Shown: positions 1 to 10,800, counted from the first letter of the stretch. The stretch: 64,000 nucleotides of DNA from Solen grandis (GCA_021229015.1 CM037790.1:55896361-55960360), one strand, 5' to 3'. Numbers and translations are program-made. Notes: generated by a model from the sequence alone, not told the origin.

Positions 1-107
1 TAAAACAAGAATGGTTGAATGTGTTCCTACTATATTCAAAGTTTTAGCAGTTAGCAGTGTTGGTATTATTCGACTCTTTATTCGTTTCCAAAATATGGTA
101 GTTTCGT

Positions 108-273
108 TTTTTTTTGTTGGGTTTAACACCTTCCAATAGTTTGTATGTCATTTGGAGACGATGTCTACTTGAGACAGATATACTATAGTACTGCCACACT
201 GCAGTATCGTACCGTAGACATGTGGCATGTACAAACCCAGTCAAGTTACCCTGACACCGTATCAAACAGTCCT
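108..273 (-). mobile_element. Decayed SINE, GGGTTTAAC-type 3' domain
   Basis: The copy reads on the minus strand. The + strand starts with a T-run and TTGTTGGGTTTAAC, then TCATTTGGAGACGATGTCTACTT and a stretch shared with the copy at 53166-53483 (dACAGATATA, GCAGTATC, TAGACATG). The tRNA-related head is missing, so the copy is 5'-truncated. I see no target duplication. It resembles bivalve RUDI/Meta-type SINEs, an assignment made from memory. Confidence 0.6.
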
Positions 274-405
274 GGGTCGAATTCTACCAACAATTCTTAG
301 CGCTAAGTAATACTTAAATATTTAAGGGAAGATTTCATTATTCTTGTTTCTCTAATAAAAATTACCAAAATATTTCATTTCTTAACAAATACTGTTAGAT
401 AACAT
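274..405. repeat. Interspersed repeat R1, copy 1
   Basis: This stretch (GGGTCGAATTCTACCAACAA, then AGCGCTAA and TCTCTAATAAAA) recurs in the same orientation at 19532-19665 with scattered substitutions. Both copies lie near a copy of the 'CTCGAAAAT' MITE and a SINE fragment. The family is not recognised and no ORF is present. Confidence 0.5.
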
Positions 406-534
406 GGTTCCAATATATGTCAGCTTACTTATGTACTTCAACATTTCTTAAAAAAGGAATGGCGAAAAGCGTTTCTACCTAATTTTAGAATCTAAGTCTT
501 ACTTGTTGGTGGAATTCTGACCTGGCCCAGTGTT

Positions 535-895
535 CTCGAAAATTAAAATGGTACTTAAATATGATTTTCATACTCAAACTAAACGCATAAGTTTCGATAG
601 AGATTCGGGTATGATTCTCAAATTTGAGCCTAAGATCGTACTTAACCCTTTCCCTCATATAGACTCATTTTGACGCACTCAGTAGGTACCAGATAAAGCC
701 TGATCTGCAGAAAACCACAGTTAAACCTTACCAAATTTATTTACAAAATCCTCATTTCCAGACCACTGAGGAGCAGCGAACAGCATAAAACCTGATCAGC
801 CTGCGAGTAACTCGCAGGCTGATCTGGTTTTATGCTGTTCGCATAGGTCTTTTCAGGGTGTCCTCTATGAGGGAAAGGGTTAAGTATTTTCGAGA
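535..895. mobile_element. Hairpin MITE 'A' (CTCGAAAAT ends), interrupted
   Basis: The ends are inverted: CTCGAAAAT at the left and ATTTTCGAG at the right (about 886-894). The body (TATGATTTTCATACTCA, then AAGTTTCGATAGAGATT) is shared with 19011-19294. A second MITE (646-879) has inserted at the TTAA close to the right end, while the left-end TTAA (555-558) is intact. Non-coding, non-autonomous element; superfamily unknown. Confidence 0.6.
642..883. mobile_element. piggyBac-type MITE copy 1 (TTAA duplication)
   Basis: Flanked by TTAA at 642-645 and 880-883. The termini are inverted, CCCTTTCCCTCATA on the left and TATGAGGGAAAGGG on the right. The interior holds a long near-perfect hairpin (about 776-843): GCGAACAGCATAAAACC pairs with its complement across GCGAGTAACTCGC. 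TTAA duplication and CCC-starting TIRs are the hallmark of the piggyBac superfamily. It has no ORF and must be mobilised in trans. Other copies are at 4672, 13474 and 19035. Confidence 0.8.
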
Positions 896-1340
896 GCAGG
901 ACTGCTCTAGTCCCTATATAATATAATGGACAGACCTTCAGCTTGACCTTCAGAATCTTACTGCAGGACAGTTTATATCCATGAGAAATTGGGGCATGGA
1001 ATCTTGAAGATTTGTATAATTCTTTATCAACCCTCCACCTCAAGTATACGTGGCAATCTGAGCAGAAATCCCAGCTATTTGATTATGGCATCCTCTGTTT
1101 CTCATAATTATGATAAAGTAAATCAGATTCTTCAGGATTTGTACGGCAAGAAAAACTGCATTGTTACATTTGCCCTTAAAGGTTCAGTTATTCAGTGAAG
1201 TTCAATCAATATACATCAAATACTAAAATCGTGCATTAAATATAACATATAACATTTTTGTAGATGTTACAAAACGTAATCTTAACTCCCCCATGTCCAA
1301 CAGTCAACACTTAAAAGACACTGTGGTCCAGTGAACGCAT
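896..1340. other. No feature recognised
   Basis: AT-rich unique sequence. I see no repeat shared with the rest of the window, no coding signature and no RNA gene. Confidence 0.4.
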
Positions 1341-1392
1341 TCATGCATTTCTTGAGTTTGGGTCTAAAGTAAAAACTTTAGAAAATGATGAA

Positions 1393-1836
1393 TTAAGATC
1401 GTCCAATTTTGGAAAGATTTCGTCGCATGGGCACTGGTACAACATAAAAAGTTTCCTTGTCTTGAAGTGTAGCCAAGGACCACACCAAGTACCGTGTGTA
1501 CAAATGATAATACCGGATATAGGGCTCACTCATCCTCAATATGTTTGTTACATTTATTTGTAGAAAATCCTTAAAACATTTGGTACAATGGCCAGGTGAG
1601 CGTGCCATGTGAAACTTTCTTAAGTGTCCCAATACCACCTCGATGGGAAGTATTGAGTTTGCGCCAAAATTTGTAAAAAAAGGAAAGTACTTTAAATAAA
1701 TCCTCCACATCGTCTTTGAATCATAGATTCTCCCATACAAAGGGTCATTCACTTTGAGAGGTTTGCCCACAGGTGCGCGCCCAAGGTTATAAATCTCGCT
1801 CCTCTTCAAGAGGGTCAATAAAAATTTAATTATCAT
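1393..1836 (-). CDS. Hypothetical 147-codon ORF, unrecognised
   Basis: An uninterrupted 147-codon minus-strand frame starts with MIIKFLLTLLKRSEIYNLG and ends LSKIGRS followed by a stop. It is among the longest frames in the window that is not explained by a repeat. It has normal amino-acid complexity and several Cys and Tyr residues, but no motif I recognise. The codon before the ATG is a stop, and an AG precedes the ATG, so it could be a single-exon ORF or an internal exon with an acceptor there. A second frame overlaps its 3' end (1341-1529), which may hint at a frameshifted longer ancestor. It could equally be a chance ORF or an old transposon relic. No promoter or splice donor is convincing. 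Confidence 0.25.
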   Translation of the reverse strand: MIIKFLLTLLKRSEIYNLGRAPVGKPLKVNDPLYGRIYDSKTMWRIYLKYFPFFTNFGANSILPIEVVLGHLRKFHMARSPGHCTKCFKDFLQINVTNILRMSEPYIRYYHLYTRYLVWSLATLQDKETFYVVPVPMRRNLSKIGRS

Positions 1837-2439
1837 CTAATAGTCGCTAATCATTGATTTTCTTCAATAATAAAAACTCTACATAAGTACTTGATAGTAT
1901 CTTGAAGAATTGTTGTTAAAACTGTATGAAAATAAACCGTTCGTTATCAATATCACGTACGCATGCGCAAATCTATTTGCGAAAAGATGCGAAATGCTTT
2001 AATTGATTTTACGTCGGAAACGGAAGGCATAAGATTGAAAAAGACTGGTGAAATAAATATTTTGGCGTAGAATCTATTGTTATATTATAATATAATGGTG
2101 AATTATTTTTGAAGGCGAACATGATATTAAATATAGTCCGGCAATTTCTCTTTCTAATTAATTCCGGCATGGTGGACAACGTGTTCATTGGTATTTATAG
2201 AGATATTTGCAATGGCTTAAGTCACACGAAAGGCTGTCTCCAGACCTAAAATCCAGTTTGAGAGACATTATCAGTATAATAATATAACATGCTGGTAAAT
2301 TAGTTAATACACTTTGTAAATGTTAATACAAGTGTTGATTAAATATATGTTATGAGGTATTTTTTTGTCACCTACCATTTCTTGTTTTTGATGTAATAAC
2401 CATCACCACGTGTTTTAAATTCAATGTTAAGACAATGCT
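1837..2439. other. No feature recognised
   Basis: AT-rich sequence without coding signature. I see no match to other parts of the window. Confidence 0.35.
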
Positions 2440-3139
2440 TCAACTGTTAGATAATATGGTAGTCCCTGTTTTGTAATATGGGGCAGAAGTTTGGGGGTCT
2501 ATAATTTAAAAGAGGTTGATAAACTGCATTTAAGGTTTTGTAAATATGTTCTTGGTGTTAAGATACAAACACAGAACGCCCCTGTTTATGGCGAGCTCGG
2601 GAGGTATCCGTTATCACTTTTTTGTAAGGAACGATCAATTAAGTTTTGGTTTAAGATAAATTATGAGTAATACTAATTTACTTATGTACGAACTGTGAAG
2701 AGTATAGATAAAATTAATAGCGTTGATCTAAGAAAAATGTTAACACGTTTTAAACTTCGCTCATACAGTCTTGAAATTGAAGTCGGAAGATTCCATGGTA
2801 TAAATAGAGAAGACAGAATTTGTAAATGTAAAAACATATTCAGATATCCGTAAAAAATATTTCGGTAATTTAGTTGGCCAACTATTAACAAATTTAATTA
2901 TTTTATGAATAGTGTTAATAAAAATTCCTTGATAAAAACTGGTAAATTTCTTAAGGAAGCTCTGAAAATACGAAAAAATACCCTTGATGGTATTGCTGCT
3001 TAGTCATAAAATTGTATTTGAACATATATGATCTTATAATTATATGTATTATGTCTTTGCCATATTCCGTTTGATTCACAATTTGTAAATGGTCAAAGGC
3101 AATATGTATTGCTAAATTTACCAATAAACTTTGAAACTT
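2440..3139 (+). pseudogene. LINE 3' fragment (ORF2 C-terminus plus 3' UTR), decayed
   Basis: In shifting plus-strand frames the sequence encodes YGAEVWGS, then APVYGELGRYPLSL and RSIKFW. This is the region just after the reverse transcriptase in non-LTR elements of the CR1/Jockey-like group. A more intact relative is on the minus strand at 26656-27505. Stops and frameshifts break the frame throughout. The end, CCAATAAACTTTGAAACTT, resembles the end of another copy near 16125-16146, so the true 3' terminus is probably preserved. The copy is 5'-truncated, as is usual for LINEs. The family name is uncertain. Confidence 0.65.
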
Positions 3140-3176
3140 AGTTTCTATACATGTCTACGATATTTTGTTTATCAGT

Positions 3177-3458
3177 CAACCATATATTTTGGGGCCGCCG
3201 TGGCCGAGCGGTTACAGTCGTGGACTACAAATCTCTCAGCCCCTCACCGCTGTGGGTTTGAATCCTGGTAGGGACTTCGGATTTTTCATGTGAGGAAGCC
3301 TTCCAGCTGGCTTGCGGTAGGTCGATGGTTCTACCCGGGTACTTCTGTGTACTCGGGGTCTTCCTCCACCTGTAATTAGCTGGACGTCGCTATATGATTG
3401 AAATACTATCGCAGCGACGGTAAACCCCAATACAACAACAACAACAACCATATATTTT
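3177..3458 (+). mobile_element. Full-length tRNA-Ser-like SINE with target duplication
   Basis: The body is 3191-3444. The head reads GCCGCCGTGGCCGAGCGGTTA (A box) with GTGGGTTTGAATCC (B box), like tRNA-Ser/Leu with a long variable arm. A middle segment follows (CTTCCTCCACCTGTAATTAG), then a 3' domain with TATATGATTGAAATACTATC and GACGGTAAACCCC, and a (CAA)n tail. CAACCATATATTTT stands at 3177-3190 and again at 3445-3458; CAAC overlaps the tail, so CATATATTTT is the unambiguous duplication. This shows LINE-mediated retroposition. Related copies: 44129, 56168 (minus, full-length) and several decayed ones. Confidence 0.9.
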
Positions 3459-3559
3459 ATTTTAAATTGAGCTTTGAAAGCAATAAACAGTTCTTATTAA
3501 TAAGATAAAATTTAATTAATATCACAATAAACTCACGTAAAATATCAATTATGTCTTTT

Positions 3560-3800
3560 TCCCTTTGAAACTATGTTTTATGAAATGATATCCTTTATAT
3601 ATTTTTCACACCTGATTATAAGTGCAACGTCTCACAGACAATATGAGACCATGTGTACTTCAGACAGATCTATTAATGCCACACTGAAGTATCACGCCTT
3701 AGACATAAGGCATAATACCATATTCTGTTGCGTTATCCTGACACCGGGCGATTCAGTCCTGAAAACAAGTACAAAAAAAGTGATCCAGTGGCATTATGCA
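3560..3800 (-). mobile_element. Decayed GGGTTTAAC-type SINE
   Basis: The plus strand shows CAGACAGATCTATTAATGCC, CTGAAGTATCACGCC, TAGACATAAGGCATAATACC and TATCCTGACACCGGG. These align with the middle of the minus-strand SINE at 53166-53483. Both the 3' domain and the head are badly diverged. Confidence 0.5.
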
Positions 3801-3810
3801 TAGACTACGA

Positions 3811-3885
3811 AATGCGCCAAGTTCTGGTTCAACCCCGGATCCGTCGAGAAGGATTGCTGTACCAAACGACGTGTAAATGTAATTT
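3811..3885 (+). mobile_element. SINE fragment (GGTTCAACCC-type)
   Basis: GTTCTGGTTCAACCCCGGAT and CGTCGAGAAGGATT align with the reverse complement of 22010-22198. It is a short piece with no visible ends. Confidence 0.35.
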
Positions 3886-3889
3886 GGTT

Positions 3890-4667
3890 GCATATAATTG
3901 TATTAATACAATTAATATTTGTATAATATTTGTATACTCAATTACGCCTTGATGTACCATAGAAAGCCAGAACAAACTTCATTCGATGTATACATGATTA
4001 TCACCCCAGGGGACATTATTGATTCTCTTTTGTGCGGAAATGAAATAGTGAATAAATCTCATTACCAAAATAAGGATTTAAATTAATTTAGATTCAGCAT
4101 TTCTTGTCAAACTTCTAAACTGCGTAAGTACCATAGTATAATGGGTGGGGTATTATAATAAATTTGTCGACCGAGTTAATGGAAACAAAACGTGTGTTGT
4201 TATAGAAATAAGGTAACAAATTTCTGGGTTACAATCGACTTGGTGAGGATATTTACTCGTTTTACTGTATGAATGATTTCTAAATTTACAAGATATATTT
4301 GATTGATATCTTTAAATAGTTTCTTCCTAACAGATGTTCCTTAATATTACTTCTTAATGAAATATTTCTATGTCGTGTGGCAGGAACGAATAAAGTGCGT
4401 TAATGACAGACTCGTATCACGCTAGTTCGTGCGCAACCAACCTGCTTTGGTCATACGGTAATATATGTTCATCTTACAAAGGTATTAAATGGCTAGTAAG
4501 GTAGACAAACCGAGAAATAGCATGTGTTTTACATTTCTTAAAGCTTTAGTCTTTAATTTTATAAATATGTTGTATGCAAGGTGGGTACGTTCGCGATTAT
4601 TGCTTTTTAATTCGCCCCCTGTGTCCGTCGTACATGATCATTTATAAAATCCTACTTTACACGTTAT
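3890..4667. other. No feature recognised
   Basis: AT-rich unique sequence. I see nothing I can support. Confidence 0.35.
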
Positions 4668-4909
4668 TTAACCTTTTCCCTCATATAGACTCATTTTGAC
4701 GCACTCAATAGGTACCACATAAAGCCTGATCTGCAGAAAGCCAAACTGAAACCTTACCAAATTTAATTATAAAGTCCTCATTTCCAGACCACTGAGGAGC
4801 AGCGAACAGCATAAAACCTGATCAGCCTGCGAGTTACTCGCAGGCTGATCTGGTTTTATGCTGTTCGCATAGGTCTTTTCAGGGTATCCTCTATGAGGGA
4901 AAGGGTTAA
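4668..4909. mobile_element. piggyBac-type MITE copy 2
   Basis: TTAA lies at 4668-4671 and 4906-4909. The body (4672-4905) is almost identical to the copy at 646-879, including the long central hairpin with GCGAGTTACTCGC at its tip. The left TIR has one change (CCTTTTCCC). Confidence 0.8.
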
Positions 4910-5861
4910 GGTATTTCACATAGCATACGAGGCGTACATTTACTTCACCAATCGTATCAACTCGGTAATCCCCGGCCTAACCCGTTAGATATTTTGAAGA
5001 AATGGGCGAGGTGTTCCGAATGTTACTTCACAGGCTGTATGACACTACACTTGCGTTTCTCAACATTTCGCAACATTTCGCTTTCTCAATGCATACGATT
5101 ATATGATCAATCAATTAATAACATGTTTGATTATGTGTATGAATATATGTATCAGGCAATATTTATACTTTTTTTAAGTTATTGAGTTTATTAATATGGT
5201 TTGTGCTCTTGAATATATTAAATGTATATGTGGGAAAGACGAAACATTGTGATAGTTAAAGTCAAGTTAAATTTCTGGACATGAGAGCCTAAATATTCGA
5301 ATGAATTATGTCATTACTTAAAAAAATTACTATGCATATCTCATCAACCAATTATACAATATTATGTGGATGTTTCTAACAATTTCATATCTTAAGGATC
5401 AATTAGGATGCTATGATCAGTTTGATGTTTTTATTTAGGAATTATTTGGGTATACCGTATACTGCAAAAAGGTTTTGCACAAATCCATTTTAAAAATATT
5501 CGATGTTGAGGGATTTCGGTCTACAGCTAGGAATGATTTTCTTCATTTTACTTCTCTTGAGAAATCCTGGTAAAATGTTGCGTTTCACCGAAAATAGTAA
5601 TACCACACAAGAGTACATAGAGTAAAAGAGCGATGTTTCTCGAACACCGTGCCTAGTCGGTGTATCATGTCAGTCCCGTTTTGGGCTATATTGTTTTACA
5701 CTTTTGTATGATGATATTTTCGGGCCCCGAACCTCGCGTTTCTTCGAGCACTCCATTATCCCGTAACTTTTCGGTTTATAACAATTCTACCTTACATTTG
5801 GAGAAAAAAAGTTCCTGTTTACTGTTCACTTAGTCTGATGTTTCAAGGAGACATTCCTTCG
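4910..5861. other. No feature recognised
   Basis: Unique AT-rich sequence. Short ORFs only, none with a recognisable motif. Confidence 0.35.
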
Positions 5862-5958
5862 ATTTTTTTTTTTTTTTTTAAATTTTTTTTTTGTCGTCTC
5901 CAAATGACTAAAGTACTGTTGTTGGGACGTTAAACCCAATAAACAAATATCCTTCGAT
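5862..5958 (+). mobile_element. SINE 3' tail, 5'-truncated
   Basis: After a poly-T stretch (5862-5892) the sequence GTCGTCTCCAAATGACTAAA, GGGACGTTAAACCCAATAAA and CAAATAT is the 3' domain of the GGGTTTAAC-type SINE on the plus strand. Only about 60 bp of element remain. Confidence 0.6.
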
Positions 5959-6128
5959 TTTATACAACAATTGCCGAATCTGCGAACCTGTTTATTACAG
6001 TTTCAATATAGGGGTTTGTAATGCAAATTAATTATTAATTAGATAATGCTGCAGTCACAATTATTGCTTACTGTAACCATGAAAAAAGACATCCGAAATA
6101 TCCAAATATTTATAGAGAGATTAATATC

Positions 6129-6158
6129 TCTCTCTCTCTGTCTGTCCGTCTCTCTCTA
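6129..6158. repeat. (CT)n-rich microsatellite
   Basis: TCTCTCTCTCTCTG followed by TCTGTCCGTCTCTCTCT. Imperfect short tandem repeat. Confidence 0.8.
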
Positions 6159-8043
6159 AAGAGGTTAATTACAGTGTTACATTAGATCTGCGGGATCAAA
6201 TACTTGCATCTGAACCACCGGACGTCGTTGGCAGAAAAATAAATGCCATTTCACCAGATGAGGGTCCAAATAAATATAATAACCTCCATTGTCCTTTTTT
6301 TGGCCCCCAAATGGTTGCGTTAGTGTTTCGATCAACTTTCCCACACTCCGAACCGGATATTGTATGTCTAATGGGACAAACTTGTTTTTAAGATCGGTTT
6401 TCCGCTACTTTTGTGCAAGCAAAAGACATATCCAGTCCATTATACGCGACGATGATTACTATCGTGTACCTTTTATTCGTGGCGTGCGACCGACCGAGCC
6501 CTTTCTCCAAACGGATCGATCGTTATCTAGTATTAAAATATAAAATATCAAAAACTATGTACACCTGCGTGAAATTCCACATCCTTTCTCATCTCCAATT
6601 CAGCCAATGGATTTAAACTACTCAGGCCATTTTGACAGTTTAAATCTCTGTCAACTAATCGGCTGAGCTTAAAGCCAGGTAAGATTAATTTGCATATGTC
6701 AATCTTCTGAAATTGACATAGAGCACGTGGCATATTTGTAGGAAAAATCTATGGGAAAACTCCGCCCACTTTTTTCGTTTAAAAGGTAGGGTAAATACCT
6801 AGATTACTCTGTAAACATTTACCGAGATAAAACGGTGATTTGACAATGGAGCTGTGTCGAATTTTGGGCAATGACGACCATCGCTTCTCTGTCGCTATGT
6901 AAAACACATTGTCGTGTCGCGTGGGAAAATTCCTCAAGTGGTAAGAGAAATGATTTGCAATTCACCTCGTTTACGCCTGTATGGGGCAATTATTTACCGC
7001 TAAAATAGGTTTGTATAAGGGACTAGGCACTATCGGGGTTTTTCTTTATAGATTAAAACTCGTAATACTGAGTCATCTTAGAATGATGTCCTCGCGAAAG
7101 TTTCACTCAATACGTTTTCTGCTTGTTTTATTTGGCAGTCATTTCAAATGTGACACCATAAACCCCGCGTTTCACTTTTTAAGGCATTACAACGCTGATA
7201 AACACGTGTTTGAAGATGTTTTATACAAAAAAATGCTAATGTAAGACCCTGCTGAACAAAAACCGTAGCTGTGTTTTTATGCAACACGTTTTTTATAATG
7301 TAGTCCTCAGCGGTGAAGTGCAGTAACGTATGATTTTTCCTCTATCATGCAATGCAGTTCTGTCATAACATCGACGATTGGCAGTGAAATGATGTATTTT
7401 TTATATAATTAATCTGTCATAAAAAAGATTGATGCGTACATCAGCAGTTTATCTTGAAAACACGATTCGTTTCATGTTGGGAATGAAAACGTTTAACAAG
7501 TCGACCATTGTACGATACGCGTGACGATACAGGGATTAATTGTTGTTAAGTATAATAAGTTTTTATTAACAGCTCGTTGAAATACTGGCAAAGATATAAA
7601 AATGCAAAATAGATGGGAGAAAATTGACCTGTGTAAAACTTTAGTGATTTTAATTTTTTTTTTTTACTTAAATGAATGGGCTTTTTATATTGCTTTTTTT
7701 TTTTAAATTGCATTTCCTATTCCACCTGTTATTCGACATTTTAGCTAAGCTTTGGAAGATATTTGAAATTGATTTATAAATATGATGCACATTTTTAAAC
7801 GTGTTTTATTCTTTATTCACCAATACATTTAATAATTATGATAACAATTGCAGGTACATTGAAAATGAACCAAGTATAGCTTGTCTTCCTGTTTAACACC
7901 TAATATATGTAGGGGCTTATATACTTTATATAGAGTAAGTCATCATTTCTAAAAGGGTTTTTGTATCTTTATAAAGCATTACACCAGTATTTACTCTACG
8001 CTTTTTGATTGATTACCCAGAAATAGCAGTGAATTATATCCTG
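6159..8043. other. No gene or repeat recognised
   Basis: Nearly 1.9 kb without a supported gene. The part around 6700-7040 is less AT-rich and of higher complexity (CTCCGCCCACTTTTTTCG, then TGACAATGGAGC) and could hold regulatory sequence, but nothing here decides it. Confidence 0.3.
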
Positions 8044-8140
8044 ATAATTTCACTGTTTTGAACAGTGTAATGATAAGGAAAACAGTGAAATTATCGGGAA
8101 AACAGTGAAATTATCGGGAAAACAGTGAAATTATCAGAAT
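8044..8140. repeat. Short inverted plus tandem repeat (CAGTGAAATTATC)
   Basis: TGATAATTTCACTGTTTT is followed by three head-to-tail units of AACAGTGAAATTATCGGGAA, which are its reverse complement. The result is a hairpin with a multiplied right arm. Probably a MITE remnant. Confidence 0.6.
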
Positions 8141-8491
8141 AGAACAGATCATACAGTTTATTCTTGAATTAAGCATTACAAGCTTATCGTCATACACAGT
8201 AAAACATAGTACAAAAAACACATGACATGCAATAAACGTAGATGTGAAATATACTATACAGTATCAATCAGCCATCTGAAATAAAGATATTTACTTAGAC
8301 TATAAATTAGTGAGAATGTTGAACCCGACTCTACGTTATAAACTGATCGGAGCGCCAAATGTGCCGTGTTTTACGCAAGAAATGAAGTCATAAATAACGT
8401 CACACACGCGAGGTAATCCCATGAATTTTGACGTCTCTTGTGAATAACATAGCTTATTTCTGGCCATTAAAGCATTAAATAAAATGAAAAT

Positions 8492-8617
8492 TTGTTTGTT
8501 TTGGTGAAAGATCGATGTATAATTTCAGTCGTGAACATAAGATGATGCATTTTCATATCACTTTTTATGTTCACTCAGTGAAATTATTAATCGATCTTAC
8601 ACCAAAACAAACAAGTA
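8492..8617. repeat. Imperfect inverted repeat / hairpin MITE candidate
   Basis: TTGTTTGTTTTGGTGAAAGA at the left pairs with the complement of TCTTACACCAAAACAAACAA at the right. The arms are about 36-45 bp and include TCGATGTATAATTTCA against TGAAATTATTAATCGA and GTGAACATA against TATGTTCAC. No coding capacity. Confidence 0.6.
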
Positions 8618-8924
8618 TCCTTTACATTATATATAGGTACATGCATGTATAATATTAATTGAATCATGAAATCAGCATGAAAAGGATGCAAAGGTACACA
8701 TAGCTAAAATTTAATCAAAGTACATTTTCAAAGTTTATCCATCCGTTACAATAGTCGAGATCAAAACTAGTGACCTATTTAGGCCTATTGATTAAGCAGA
8801 TTTCTTCATATTCATATAGATTTTATCAAAATGAATACATTTAAATCATTAATGTTCAAACGTTTGATTCTGATATAATTCACATTAAATACTTGTAGTT
8901 TAAACTACTTTATTTTACGTCGAC

Positions 8925-9075
8925 TGGGTAACAAGTCTTACAACTTTAATACTGATTTAATCCCGTACGACGATACCTGGGTTGGATCACAGTAACTGGA
9001 GCCTGGGTGGGGTGGGGGTCGGGTCGGGGTTTGAACCCATAACTTTCAGATTATTAACATATATGATATCTACTT
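8925..9075 (-). mobile_element. Decayed tRNA-headed SINE (GGTTTGAACCC)
   Basis: CGACGATACCTGGGTTGGAT and GGGGTTTGAACCCATAACTT align with the minus-strand SINE at 22010-22198 (CTCGACGGTTCCTGGGTTGA and TTCAAACCCATAAACTT). A G-rich expansion lies between them at 8998-9030. Confidence 0.45.
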
Positions 9076-9347
9076 TGCATTGCAGGTAATATAGAATGGA
9101 ACGGAAAAAGAATCTGACACTTACAACCTTACCTAATTTTTAGGAAAAAAAATTGTTTCTCTAATAAATATGTCAAAATCTACCATTTCTTTAAAAAAAT
9201 AAATTAAGGATTCTATATCAACATCGAATTTCTACCCTCACTGAGAATGGGAAGGGAAATAACTCTTACTCAACACTAGAACATTAAGGAGAGTTACTGT
9301 TTTGAACAATTTATATATACGATACTTTGCGTGCTTATTAATATGTC

Positions 9348-9419
9348 TCCGATGTGGTCTAGTGGTTAGGATTCCTGGTTTTCACCCAGGCGGCCCGGGT
9401 TCGATTCCCGGCATCGGAA
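9348..9419 (+). tRNA. tRNA-Glu (anticodon UUC)
   Basis: A 72-nt cloverleaf. Acceptor arm TCCGATG pairs with CATCGGA, discriminator A at 9419. The D-arm contains GGTCTAGTGGTTAGGAT (A box). The anticodon arm is CCTGGTTTTCACCCAGG with anticodon TTC. The T-arm CCCGGGTTCGATTCCCGG holds a perfect B box. No intron. The D, anticodon and T arms match the usual animal tRNA-Glu. It decodes GAA and GAG during cytoplasmic translation. Transcription is by RNA polymerase III from the internal boxes, and a T-run follows at once. It is a lone copy with no tRNA cluster around it, and it has no SINE-like tail, which argues that it is a real gene. Confidence 0.95.
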
Positions 9420-9423
9420 CATA

Positions 9424-9433
9424 TTTTTTTTTT
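9424..9433 (+). terminator. Pol III terminator of tRNA-Glu
   Basis: Ten consecutive T on the coding strand begin five bases after the discriminator. This is the standard termination signal for RNA polymerase III. Confidence 0.85.
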
Positions 9434-10429
9434 CGATTTATTTTTCACCTAGTTGTAAATAAAAAAAATATATATGTATACTTAAAGAGTTGAACATTAA
9501 TTATTATAAAGAAAATATATTGATTTTTGGAAAAGGGTTTAGGCTGATGTGTTGAGTAATTTTCATTGGTTGAAAGTACACCCACTGAACAATAAACGAA
9601 AAAAATATTATTACAGAATATAAGAGAGAGAGAGAGATGAGTTGTTTGATCTGACATATTTCAACAACCATTAAAATATACGAATAAACCAAGTGAATAA
9701 ATAAAAAATAAACATAATAGATAGAAAACACATAATCATAAACGGTTGTTCCTTGACCATGTTGACCGGACAAGACTTGGTCCAGCAGGGGTCAGACTTA
9801 CGTCACGACCTCTGACCGATACCAGATGGTGGACCAAGTCAAACCACAGTGGACACTGCCGGACACTGGTCGGAATCATAAGGTGTAAAATTAAGGAGAG
9901 GATAATTAAATTTTATCATCGTTACTAACATCAGAGCAGCGAAGCGGGCTAACGAGAAACGGATGGGAATTACATCAGAGCAACAGGTCAATGGCTGGGT
10001 CTGCACCCTGCTGGACTGACTGACCCTTTATATTGAGGAACGAACTCTGAAGTAATTAGCAACCGAAGTTCAGATGGATAAATGCACGACAGAAAAAAAT
10101 TGGATCAAATTAGCTCTTTCTTGTCAAATAGTTTTTGATTACATCAAAGTGATAAATCAGACGGCAGTGATTTTTTTTACCTATGCATCATCATCATAGT
10201 TTCAATGGTTTCGATGGTTTTTTTTTTTTTTTTTTAAAAAAATTGAAGTAGTGGTGTGTTCTTTCCGTATTGGGACCCATAATTGTTTAACCTGGAAGGC
10301 TGAGAAAATTGTAAAAAAAATCTTTGAATTCATAAAAGAAAACCATCAATAAGCTCTAGAATGATTTCATTTAATTCCTTTCCGTAGTAATAAGGGGATG
10401 GAACTCAAGACTAGCTTTGGACCCGCGAA
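9434..10429. other. No gene; simple repeats only
   Basis: Holds a (GA)n stretch near 9625-9637 and a T-run at 10217-10235. A less AT-rich stretch (9755-9870) has several direct echoes of GGACAC and GACCGG. I see no gene. Confidence 0.3.
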
Positions 10430-10500
10430 GCATACACGGCCATTGTTTGTGGCCCGGCGGTTGTCGATTCGAATCCGTTGGTATGTTATGTGTGGAGAGA
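10430..10500 (+). repeat. Possible decayed tRNA-related SINE head
   Basis: TTGTCGATTCGAATCCGTTG looks like a B box with T-arm (GATTCGAATCC). There is no convincing A box or cloverleaf, so it is at most an old SINE head. Confidence 0.25.
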
Positions 10501-10800
10501 CTATCTCATGATCTGGTATGTGGATAGATGTGGTTCATCAAAATAGCTAGTAGATGTAGTATACCGGAAGTTATGATAAATTGTTTCCATATCGACGTAA
10601 AACAACAATCCTGGCGGGGCAATACACGTCCAAGACTTGCCGAAACCTAATGTAGTGTAATGAGAAAAAGGAATCATTAATGGAGACAGCGTTTAAATTG
10701 TTAAATAAACGTTCGTCAACCATTTTGAAAGAAATTTAATTTTAAAACTAAGCATGAAAATTAAGAATTATCATCTTCCATGTAACCATACCAACGTAGT

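Noticed and set aside
3191..3275. tRNA-Ser gene at the head of the SINE
   Set aside because: Acceptor arm does not pair, anticodon arm is not standard, and the sequence continues into the SINE body with (CAA)n tail and target duplication.
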